This document shows positions 1 to 5,895 of a DNA stretch of 8,741 nucleotides, in pieces; position 1 is the first letter of the stretch, and each line of letters opens with the position of its first letter. This DNA comes from JACQFZ01 sp041485885. Its GTDB lineage: Bacteria; Pseudomonadota; Gammaproteobacteria; Acidiferrobacterales; Sulfurifustaceae. The notes under the pieces were generated by a model, which worked only from the letters and a program-made list of their open reading frames with translations, made no database searches and had not been told where the DNA came from. A program made the position numbers and the translations under genes. The DNA is taken from NCBI GenBank assembly GCA_041485885.1, contig JBGPKL010000093.1, positions 1-8,741 on the forward strand, in the 5' to 3' direction.

Positions 1-108
1 ATGGGTTGTGGATCTCGACTGTTGAGTTGGCGCTCAGGGTTTTCACCCAAAACACCGAGATTCGCAACCTCTTTTCATCGTTTCGCAAAAATATTCCGGA
101 CAGTAGTG

Positions 109-126
109 CGCTTTCGCGGGAATGAC
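109..126. repeat. Half-copy of a dispersed ATTCCCGCGAAAGC-type intergenic repeat
   Basis: Read on the minus strand this is GTCATTCCCGCGAAAGCG, which looks like the left arm of the widespread proteobacterial repeat of dRS3-like form, ATTCCC-N8-GGGAAT. The right arm GGGAAT is missing: the sequence goes on as GCACTACTG. It therefore looks like a decayed or truncated copy. Identification rests on memory of the repeat; copy number elsewhere in this genome is unknown. Confidence 0.45.
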
Positions 127-310
127 GAACTTAATCAGAGGGTCCCTACCTGAGGTTTGGAACCGACGGTAATCCGGCGCCTCTATCCCGAACCAAGAAA
201 TCCAACGCCTTGCTGAAGTAAGCTTTCTCCGTTCCGCGCTTCAACGCCAATTTTTTGGCGACTCGTAACCGGCGTTTTCTGATCCTGCTCGCCGCCCCTT
301 CGTAGAAGGT

Positions 311-330
311 CGTGTCAGCCGATTGACACG
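311..330. promoter_or_regulatory. Perfect 7+7 dyad with CRP/FNR-like spacing, overlapping a TTGACA box
   Basis: CGTGTCA and TGACACG form a perfect inverted repeat separated by 6 bp, about 70 bp upstream of the lipoprotein start. TGTCA-N6-TGACA has the half-site length and spacing of CRP/FNR-superfamily operators, and TGTCA resembles CooA half-sites. The right arm overlaps TTGACA (323-328), a consensus -35 hexamer, but no good -10 lies 16-18 bp downstream. CATACA (352-357) would put the dyad centre near -43, a class II activator position. The dyad is directly visible; its binding protein is inference. Confidence 0.4.
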
Positions 331-358
331 GCACAAGTCGTGCTTCCAACACATACAG

Positions 359-372
359 ACCGATTATTCGGT
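359..372. promoter_or_regulatory. Inverted repeat ACCGA-TTAT-TCGGT in the leader of the secreted-protein operon
   Basis: A perfect 5+5 dyad around a 4-nt centre lies 27 bp before the lipoprotein start, between the 311-330 dyad and the ribosome binding site. It could be a second operator or a small leader hairpin. Arms this short can arise by chance. Confidence 0.25.
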
Positions 373-399
373 TCAATTCAACACAAAGGGGTTTTTCAG

Positions 400-570
400 A
401 TGAATAAGTCAATTGCGAGAGCGTGTGCTCTTGTTGCAGTGGTGGCGGTGATGTCGATAGCGGGATGCAAAGGTGGCAGCGGCGGCGGCGGTGACTCCGC
501 GCCGGTGGGGACGGTTCAAGGCGTGGATACCCCGAGCAGCATTTCTGTGGTCTCCGCGACCAACGGTTAA
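400..570 (+). CDS. Small glycine-rich lipoprotein (56 aa)
   Basis: A short predicted lipoprotein of unknown function. Residues 1-22 form a type II signal peptide with Lys3 and Arg7, a hydrophobic stretch ALVAVVAVM, and the lipobox SIAGC with the lipidated Cys at 23. Lys at +2 is not the inner-membrane retention Asp, so the outer membrane is likely. The mature part is only 34 residues: a flexible KGGSGGGG linker and then a tail with VDTPSSISVV. ATG at 400 is chosen because the signal peptide begins there and AAAGGGG lies 8 nt upstream; an in-frame GTG at 340 would add 20 residues before the signal peptide. It ends 12 bp before the 765-aa gene, so the two are almost certainly co-transcribed, and the product may act as its surface anchor or partner (inference). 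I cannot name a family. Confidence 0.75.
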   Translation: MNKSIARACALVAVVAVMSIAGCKGGSGGGGDSAPVGTVQGVDTPSSISVVSATNG

Positions 571-582
571 CAGGAGAGGATC

Positions 583-2880
583 ATGAAAATAGTTACCCTA
601 TTCCGCAAACTCGGGGTTGCCGTCGTCGTGGCTTACCCTGTTCTGACTGTCGCCGCGCCGTCCGCGACGTCTTCATATACTACGGACGCGCAGAGCAGCT
701 GCGTACAGGATCAGACCTCGGAAGGCATCCGTCAGGTCAACATGATTTCGTGTTTCATGGGCGCCATGAAGGCGGGCGCGCTGGTCAACCAAGGTAGTTA
801 TCTCGCGCTGGTGGACGAAAAGAAGTGCGATGCCGGCAGTAGAGACAGCGCCGGCAATTCCGGTTCGAACAATTCCGGCTCGAACGCTTCGCAGTACGTG
901 ACCGCGACGGTGAACTCCACGCGCGCTTCCAACAGCGACCCGATGCTCGTGAAGACGTGGGTCAGCGAGAATCAAGACGGCAATCAGACGACGATTTATG
1001 TACATACCTCGGCCTCGGAGTCGCCAAGCTCTACGAACCCGTACGGGCAGTTTCGCTTGGACTACTGTGGCAAAGCGCAAGGCGGCAATTCGTGCATGTT
1101 CAACGGCTTTATCGACGCGAGCGCGAGCGGGTTGAGCTATTACGAAGACGGACGTGAAAACGGCGGCTCGCGACTGATCGCGATGACGCTCAACGCGAGC
1201 GGCACATCGGCGGGATCGGGCAGAATGTCGATCAACGAGTCGAGCCAGTTCGGATCGCAGAGCACGGACTACACGTTCGCCTACAACACCACGTATTTCC
1301 GGCGCTCGGACGGAACCACCGATCAATGCTTCAGCCGCGACGCGACGGACGTTGACACGGGTCTTTCGGTCTGGCGCTACGGGCTCTACGACGCAACGGA
1401 CGGGTCGCGCATCACGCGCAATTCGGGTTTCCCGATCGAGTACACCTCCGGCGGTACGACGTACCACGGCTACATGGGATATTGGGGATTGTGGTTGCCC
1501 CAAGAGGCGTTGAGCACGGTTGCCACGGGCAGCACGGTGCAAAAAGTCGCCTACAACGCCGGCACGGCGTCCTCCACGTCGTACACGTTGGTGAAAGGCG
1601 GCGGCAAGCTGACGAAGTACACGAAGGGCACGAAGACGCTCGCGGCGATCGATCAGATCCGCTTCACGTTCTGGGCTTCGGCGAACAGCGGGCCGGCCGG
1701 TTTGACGGGTTACCAGCAAGGCCGGAGTTACGAAGCGTATTGGGATAACACGAATAAGCGCTTCGCCATCACGGGATATCAATCGTGCGGCGGCAACGGC
1801 TGCAGCATGGTGAGCATCGCGGAAGTCGCGACGAGCAACTCGTATTGGTCCGCCAACTATTCGTTCGGGTTGTCTGGCTGGTCGCAGGCGCTCGGCGGAG
1901 AAGTGTCGATCACCGCGGGAAGCTTGGCGAACGACGGATCGAACTCAGGCGCGTTGACGGTGACGTACCGCACGCAGGACTTGGTCTATCCGTCGCAATA
2001 CGCCGGCATCGGCGATCTGCAATGCATCGCTGACTGTCCGACGGTAAGTGGGATCGCCGCGCTCGTAGGCGGATCGGCGCAGACGCCGTTCGGCACGACG
2101 GCGGGAAACTACGCACCGACGGCCGTTGGAAACCTGGTTACGTACACGCTCGACGCAACGAGCGGCAATTTGAAGGACGGCACCGCGGCTGACGTGACGA
2201 CCGCGTCAACGGCGCTGAGTGGCCAATTCCAGTGGGGCGTTCGTACTGGCAAGCTCTTTCCGACGAGTCAGGGGGCAACGGTGGATGCGGGTGACGGCGC
2301 GACTGATAATAGCTATCGGGTGTCGAGCGTCGATTCGCTCACCGTCTACTACATTTGGGAGACGGGTCCGAATGCGTGGAATCAATTCTCCGCGGTCAAG
2401 GACTCCGGCGGCAACTACGTCATGTTCGATGCGCCGCTGCAAGTCAACTTCACCGTCCCGAGCGGAGCCGCTTACAGTTCCTACGCGGGTACCACCATGG
2501 TGCTTCAGTACAACGGCTTCGGCGACTTGTTCGGCATTCCGGGTAAGTGTGTCTCCCCCGTCAACAACGCCCCGGTGAGCTGCGATACGCAAGGCGCCCG
2601 CTACGTGCCGGAGTTCATGATTCCGTTCGATCAGACCGTCGGTAAGGTTACGAACGGCTCGACCACGTACCTTGTGAAGTGGCTGGATCGCGAAATTCGG
2701 CTGGCGAAGAAGAACGTCAGCGTGTGTTCGAGCGCGGGTCTTAACCTGCCGTCAGGCATCAGTCTGCCGACCAGCGCGGGTTTAAAAGATCCGTCGAACG
2801 CATCGTCGGATGTTTATATCGGTACCCAGCCGACGGTCACCGACGCGCCACGGGTGATTCACGGAGAAGTGAAGTACTAA
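583..2880 (+). CDS. Large exported protein of unknown family (765 aa)
   Basis: I cannot assign this to a named domain family. Residues 1-25 look like a Sec signal peptide: basic start MKIVTLFRK, hydrophobic GVAVVVAYPVLTV, cleavage probably near 24-28. The start is supported by AGGAG (572-576) 6 nt upstream. The mature chain is rich in Ser, Thr, Gly, Asn and Tyr, with the alternating pattern of a beta-rich extracellular protein, and has 13 cysteines (40, 57, 82, 162, 171, 249, 402, 407, 481, 485, 656, 667, 715). Close pairs at 402/407 and 481/485 suggest disulfides. Residues 30-82 contain a predicted helical stretch with three Cys, followed by an NSGSN repeat linker (91-102). The C-terminus lacks a PEP-CTERM or LPXTG tail and the terminal Phe typical of beta-barrels; it ends VIHGEVKY. 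It is second in an operon with the lipoprotein. A cell-surface or secreted structural or adhesive role is inference only. Confidence 0.85.
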   Translation: MKIVTLFRKLGVAVVVAYPVLTVAAPSATSSYTTDAQSSCVQDQTSEGIRQVNMISCFMGAMKAGALVNQGSYLALVDEKKCDAGSRDSAGNSGSNNSGSNASQYVTATVNSTRASNSDPMLVKTWVSENQDGNQTTIYVHTSASESPSSTNPYGQFRLDYCGKAQGGNSCMFNGFIDASASGLSYYEDGRENGGSRLIAMTLNASGTSAGSGRMSINESSQFGSQSTDYTFAYNTTYFRRSDGTTDQCFSRDATDVDTGLSVWRYGLYDATDGSRITRNSGFPIEYTSGGTTYHGYMGYWGLWLPQEALSTVATGSTVQKVAYNAGTASSTSYTLVKGGGKLTKYTKGTKTLAAIDQIRFTFWASANSGPAGLTGYQQGRSYEAYWDNTNKRFAITGYQSCGGNGCSMVSIAEVATSNSYWSANYSFGLSGWSQALGGEVSITAGSLANDGSNSGALTVTYRTQDLVYPSQYAGIGDLQCIADCPTVSGIAALVGGSAQTPFGTTAGNYAPTAVGNLVTYTLDATSGNLKDGTAADVTTASTALSGQFQWGVRTGKLFPTSQGATVDAGDGATDNSYRVSSVDSLTVYYIWETGPNAWNQFSAVKDSGGNYVMFDAPLQVNFTVPSGAAYSSYAGTTMVLQYNGFGDLFGIPGKCVSPVNNAPVSCDTQGARYVPEFMIPFDQTVGKVTNGSTTYLVKWLDREIRLAKKNVSVCSSAGLNLPSGISLPTSAGLKDPSNASSDVYIGTQPTVTDAPRVIHGEVKY
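856..885 (+). repeat. Two tandem 15-bp units encoding NSGSN-NSGSN
   Basis: Two adjacent units, AATTCCGGTTCGAAC and AATTCCGGCTCGAAC, are identical at 14 of 15 positions and encode a hydrophilic linker after the N-terminal three-Cys segment of the large exported protein. The 15-bp unit keeps frame, so copy-number change would alter linker length without breaking the gene. Confidence 0.7.
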
Positions 2881-2902
2881 TCGCTACGGAGTAAGCAATG
2901 CC

Positions 2903-2934
2903 ACGGGGCGCTTGATGCGCCCCCGTTTTTTTTT
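2903..2934 (+). terminator. Intrinsic terminator of the lipoprotein/exported-protein operon
   Basis: Arms ACGGGGCGC (2903-2911) and GCGCCCCCGT (2917-2926) pair around the loop TTGAT with a single bulged C, followed by nine T residues (2926-2934). It starts 23 bp after the TAA stop, an ideal rho-independent terminator for the upstream operon. On the minus strand the tract lies on the wrong side, so it should not terminate rhlE; a weaker GCACG/CGTGC hairpin at 2976-2989 lies nearer the rhlE stop but has no T-tract. Confidence 0.85.
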
Positions 2935-2995
2935 GACGCGCGCGCCGAGGCCCTACGCCATCAACCGAGCTGCTTGCACGACGCCGTGCTTCTCG

Positions 2996-4321
2996 CTAGC
3001 CAATAGACACGTATTGCCGGACCGACCGCCGATTTTTCTCCGAATGTTTCTTGCCCGGCGTTTCGACGGCACGTTCGCGCCTGCCGGCATCGTGTCGGTC
3101 ATTGCGACGCCGCGGTTCCGAGCGACCCGACCCGCCGTGACGACGCGCGTTGGGCGAAGGCCGGTGCGCGGGCGCGGCGTTCGCGGCGCGCGACTGCGGC
3201 TCAAAACCTTCCACCGCGGTCGCTGCGATCTCGATCTTCGTCAGCTTCTTGATTGCCGCGAACTGGGTACGCTCTTCGGCGGACACGAGTGAAATCGCCG
3301 CGCCGCTTTGTCCGGCCCGGCCGGTACGGCCGATACGGTGTATGTAGTCTTCCGGATTGTTCGGCAGATCGAAGTTCACCACGTGCGGAAGCTCATCGAT
3401 ATCCAGACCGCGCGCCGCCACGTCGGTCGCGACGAGCGCGCGTACCTTCATGCGCTTGAACTCGGCGAGCGCGTGCGTGCGCTGGTTCTGGCTCTTGTCG
3501 CCGTGAATGGCGGTGGCATCGATCCCCGCTTTGTACAGCTGCTTGGCAAGACGGTCGGCGCCGTGCTTGGTGCGCGTAAAGACCAGGACTTGCTGCCAAT
3601 TCTGCGCCTCGAAGAGATGCGCGAGCAGCTCGCGTTTGCGCGCGTGATCGACCAGATACGCCGTGTGGCTTACCGCGTCCGCCGTCGAATTGCGCCGCGC
3701 CACTTCGATAGTCTCGGGGCTGCGCATGAAGCGCTGTGCCAGCGTACGGATGGGATCGGAAAAAGTCGCCGAGAAGAGTAATGTCTGCCGCGCGCGCGGG
3801 AGCTGCTTCACGATGCGCTCGATGGCGGGTAGAAAACCCATGTCGAGCATGCGATCGCCTTCGTCGAGGACGAGCACTTCGATGCCGGAGAGATCCACGG
3901 TCCGGCGCGTGAGGTGGTCGATCAACCGGCCGGGCGTGGCCACCACGATCTCGCACCCGGCGCGCAGCTCGCGTATCTGCGGGCTGATGTTCACGCCGCC
4001 GAAAACCTGCGCACAGCGCAACGGCAGGTGGCGCCCATAGGTGCGCACCGCCTCCGCCACCTGCGCCGCCAGCTCGCGGGTGGGCACGAGCACCAGCGCG
4101 CGCGGGCGACCCTTCGGGCGGGGAGAAGCGGTGAAGTTCTGCAACAGCGGCAGCGTAAACGCGGCGGTCTTGCCGGTGCCGGTTTGCGCGCTCGCCATGA
4201 GATCGCGACCGGCGAGGATCGCGGGGATCGCTCGCGCTTGGATGGGAGTGGGCGCAGTGTAGCCTTGCTCGGAAACGGCGCGCAGCAGTTCGGCCGAAAG
4301 GCCGAGAGAAGCAAATGTCAT
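2996..4321 (-). CDS. rhlE: DEAD-box ATP-dependent RNA helicase RhlE
   Basis: A cytoplasmic RNA helicase of the RhlE subfamily (441 aa), expected to unwind short RNA duplexes in ribosome assembly and RNA turnover. The N-terminus MTFASLGLS and the segment GYTAPTPIQ with the Q-motif Gln28 match RhlE closely. Further motifs: I AQTGTGKT (45-52), Ia PTRELA (80-85), Ib TPGR (129-132), II DEGD (153-156), III SAT (184-186), V ATDVAARGLDI and VI HRIGRTGRAG. A basic, Arg/Lys/Ser-rich tail of roughly 70 residues follows, typical of RhlE RNA-binding extensions. Motif II reads DEGD instead of DEAD; the catalytic Asp and Glu remain. ATG at 4321 is chosen because it gives the conserved N-terminus and has AAGGA (4333-4337 on the plus strand) 11 nt upstream; a TTG 20 codons earlier is not needed. 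It is monocistronic and divergent from the OmpA-like gene. Confidence 0.95.
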   Translation of the reverse strand: MTFASLGLSAELLRAVSEQGYTAPTPIQARAIPAILAGRDLMASAQTGTGKTAAFTLPLLQNFTASPRPKGRPRALVLVPTRELAAQVAEAVRTYGRHLPLRCAQVFGGVNISPQIRELRAGCEIVVATPGRLIDHLTRRTVDLSGIEVLVLDEGDRMLDMGFLPAIERIVKQLPRARQTLLFSATFSDPIRTLAQRFMRSPETIEVARRNSTADAVSHTAYLVDHARKRELLAHLFEAQNWQQVLVFTRTKHGADRLAKQLYKAGIDATAIHGDKSQNQRTHALAEFKRMKVRALVATDVAARGLDIDELPHVVNFDLPNNPEDYIHRIGRTGRAGQSGAAISLVSAEERTQFAAIKKLTKIEIAATAVEGFEPQSRAANAAPAHRPSPNARRHGGSGRSEPRRRNDRHDAGRRERAVETPGKKHSEKNRRSVRQYVSIG

Positions 4322-4540
4322 GAGTTTTAGATTCCTTAATAAGTAAGCCAAGGCGAACCGGACCCAATGGACCGGGGCCAAAAGTTAGCAGCGGGGATGG
4401 CCTTGGCAGGCAGTCCGCGACCGGTTTGCGAATACCGGCATAAGAACGCGGAGCGAATCTAGGCGGGCACTCTGGGCGCTCAGCAGGAACGCCGTGACAA
4501 ACTAGGACGAACCTTAGCACAAAACGCGCCGGCTAGTCTC

Positions 4541-4546
4541 ATTATA
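4541..4546 (-). promoter_or_regulatory. Perfect TATAAT -10 box, likely rhlE promoter
   Basis: The minus strand reads TATAAT here. Transcription would begin near 4534, giving an rhlE leader of about 210 nt. The -35 region at 17-bp spacing (4564-4569) reads GGTGCG, far from TTGACA, and lies inside the hairpin at 4553-4569, so the promoter may need an activator or the -10 may be fortuitous. A long leader suits post-transcriptional control of an RNA helicase gene, but no named regulatory RNA was recognised. Confidence 0.45.
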
Positions 4547-4552
4547 AAGTAG

Positions 4553-4569
4553 GGTGCGTTCCACGCACC
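4553..4569. repeat. REP-like perfect hairpin GGTGCGT-TCC-ACGCACC
   Basis: Seven perfect base pairs with a 3-nt loop. With the preceding GTA it has the look of the GTAGGGTGCGT...ACGCACC type of dispersed intergenic palindrome found in many proteobacteria; that likeness is from memory. It overlaps the -35 position of the presumed rhlE promoter, so it may also act as an operator. No T-tract follows on either strand, so it is not a canonical terminator. Confidence 0.5.
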
Positions 4570-4645
4570 GAGTCGAGAGGTCTGGGGCGGGAACTACCCT
4601 ATGCGGAATTGCGCCGGTTCCGTCTCGCCGGACGCGTTTCGACCT

Positions 4646-4683
4646 TACCGGTCGGTATCGTTCGACGCGAAACCGGTCGGTAT
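4646..4683. promoter_or_regulatory. Paired ACCGGTCGGTAT direct repeats upstream of the OmpA-like gene
   Basis: The 12-mer ACCGGTCGGTAT occurs at 4647-4658 and 4672-4683, 25 bp apart start to start. Each has an internal dyad ACCG-GT-CGGT; the first extends to TACCG-GT-CGGTA. A related ten-base word AAACCGGTCG lies at 4670-4679 and, on the minus strand, at 4418-4427 in the rhlE leader. This resembles paired operator sites about 150 bp before the gene at 4830, but no regulator is known. I see no convincing sigma70 promoter for that gene; TTGACC (4731) and TTGACG (4739) have no matching -10. The remainder of 4322-4829 shows no gene. Confidence 0.35.
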
Positions 4684-4829
4684 GTTGAAAGAGTACCCCG
4701 AGCGCTTCGGCGACCGCCGCGCCGAATCGGTTGACCGTTTGACGCGTTGCCGTTCCATCGAGCCCGCGGCCTGCGGTACTCTCTCATCCTTGCGAGGTTA
4801 TCGACGCCGATGAAACGAGAGGAGATGAG

Positions 4830-5708
4830 ATGAACAAAGGCCGGCACGTTGCAAACGCCGTCTTCGCCGTGGTCCTCATGGCGAGCGGCTGCGTCACCAA
4901 GAGCACGTATGAGAAATTAGAAGCCGATAAGAATCAGGAGATCGCCGCATTGCAAGCAGAGCGACAGGCGCTGCAAAAGCAACGCGCCGAGCTGCAGCAA
5001 CAGATCCAGGCGCTGGAGTCGCAACGCTCGGGACTGGAGGAGCAGAAGTCGTTGCTCGAGCGGGAATCGGTGGCGTTGCAAACGCAGGTCGGTTTGTTGG
5101 GACAACAACGAGCGTCGCTCGATCAAGAAAAGACGTCGCTCGAACGGCGGCAGGGCGAGTTACAGAAGCAAATTCAGGCGCTGGAACAACAAAAGACGCA
5201 GTTGCTTGCCGCCAGCCAACAAACTCAAACGCAATATGACGCGCTCGTGCGTAATCTCAAGGACGAAGTGCGCAAAGGCCAGCTCCAAGTAAGACAATAT
5301 AAGGACATGCTGACGGTCGACGTTACCGAGCAGCTTTTCTTCGACTCCGGTCAGGCGACTCTCAAGGACTCCGGCAAGGAGGTACTAAAGAAAGTCGGCG
5401 ACACGTTGAAATCGTACGACGATAAAGTGATCCGCATCATCGGTCACACCGACAACGTGCCGATAGCGAAGGCGCTGCAAAAGCTCTACCCCTCGAACTG
5501 GGAACTTTCCGTGGCGCGCGCGACGACCGTCGTCCGGTACTTGCAAGAAGTCGGTATCCCACCGGAGCGGCTGATCGCATCCGGCCGCGCTGAATACGCC
5601 CCGGTGGCGGCGAATGACAGCGCCGAAGGTCGAAAGAAGAATCGCCGTATCGAGATCACGTTGATCGATCGGAGCTTGATGCAGGAAACGACTGAAGCCG
5701 CGAAGTAG
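4830..5708 (+). CDS. Coiled-coil OmpA/MotB-domain lipoprotein (292 aa)
   Basis: A predicted outer-membrane lipoprotein that binds peptidoglycan. The signal peptide ends in the lipobox MASGC with Cys21; Val at +2 favours outer-membrane sorting. Residues about 26-145 form a long Leu/Gln/Glu-rich coiled coil built partly on a 28-residue repeat (55-82, 83-110, 111-138). The C-terminal OmpA-like domain (about 162-280) has LFFDSGQATL, GHTDNVP with Asp208, NWELSVARA with Arg230, and NRRIEI; the Asp and Arg match the diaminopimelate-contacting pair known in OmpA domains. The longer loop between them, ending YPSNWEL, is of the MotB type, but MotB's transmembrane segment is absent. The start is supported by AGGAG (4820-4824) 5 nt upstream. 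The rod may bridge membrane and cell wall (inference). It stands alone, not with tol-pal or flagellar genes, so Pal and MotB are unlikely. Confidence 0.9.
   Translation: MNKGRHVANAVFAVVLMASGCVTKSTYEKLEADKNQEIAALQAERQALQKQRAELQQQIQALESQRSGLEEQKSLLERESVALQTQVGLLGQQRASLDQEKTSLERRQGELQKQIQALEQQKTQLLAASQQTQTQYDALVRNLKDEVRKGQLQVRQYKDMLTVDVTEQLFFDSGQATLKDSGKEVLKKVGDTLKSYDDKVIRIIGHTDNVPIAKALQKLYPSNWELSVARATTVVRYLQEVGIPPERLIASGRAEYAPVAANDSAEGRKKNRRIEITLIDRSLMQETTEAAK
4992..5243 (+). repeat. Three 28-residue (84-bp) coiled-coil repeats within the OmpA-like lipoprotein
   Basis: The pattern LQxQ[IV]xxL starts at residues 55, 83 and 111, spaced exactly 28 residues (four heptads). Repeats 1 and 2 share 11 of 28 residues, including QR at 11-12, Lys19 and LER at 22-24. 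Leu or Ile/Val recurs at heptad core positions, especially 1, 8, 15 and 22. Repeat 3 decays after its first half. Confidence 0.7.
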
Positions 5709-5778
5709 CGTAGAGCATCGAAGCGCAATTGGGGCTATTCGGTATTCGAGTTGCGAGGCGCTAAATTCCCCTCGACGG

Positions 5779-5807
5779 TTGTTCAGGTGCTTCGCGTAGC
5801 ATACTTT
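5779..5807 (+). promoter_or_regulatory. Possible sigma70 promoter for the aminotransferase
   Basis: TTGTTC (5779-5784) and TACTTT (5802-5807) are 17 bp apart, about 90 bp before the aminotransferase start. Both are imperfect. CATACT (5800-5805) is a closer -10 but at 15-bp spacing. The gap 5709-5895 holds no gene, and no T-tailed terminator follows the OmpA-like gene, so read-through is possible. Confidence 0.25.
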
Positions 5808-5895
5808 GCGTCCAGCGATGGCGCGAAATGCGATAGGATCGACACGGTGCCGTACCGTCGTCCCTCGGCATATCCTGCGTCAGAAGGAGAGGATT

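Larger units (their letters stand above)
146..412 (-). other. Doubtful minus-strand ORF (at most 88 aa), possible gene remnant
   Basis: This is an open minus-strand frame ending at TAG (146-148). Its C-terminal half (about residues 42-88) is rich in Lys and Arg, and its third codon positions are mostly G or C, as in real genes here. Against it: the only ATG lies inside the start of the lipoprotein gene on the other strand, it would cross both promoter-region dyads, and I recognise no family. It could be the decayed 3' end of a lost gene next to the repeat remnant at 109-126, or chance. The rest of 1-399 shows no convincing gene. Confidence 0.15.

Noticed and set aside
1..153. 50-codon plus-strand ORF beginning at the first base
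   Set aside because: It is short, has no visible upstream context, and its VRFRGNDE segment is the translation of the dispersed repeat arm at 109-126.
323..328. TTGACA as the -35 of a standard sigma70 promoter
   Set aside because: No -10-like hexamer lies at 16-18 bp, so I list only the dyad and leave promoter identity open.
673..1782. 369-codon open frame antisense to the large exported protein gene
   Set aside because: It is an Arg/Val-rich, low-complexity translation typical of the antisense frame of a GC-rich gene. The sense frame has a ribosome binding site, signal peptide and terminator.
3393..4520. 375-codon minus-strand frame overlapping rhlE
   Set aside because: It is a shadow of rhlE in another frame: mostly Arg, Ala, His and Pro without domains, while the rhlE frame holds all helicase motifs.
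4830..5708. Assignment of the OmpA-domain protein as Pal or MotB
   Set aside because: It has a lipobox and a long coiled coil rather than MotB's transmembrane helix. It is also longer than Pal, and no tol or flagellar genes are nearby.
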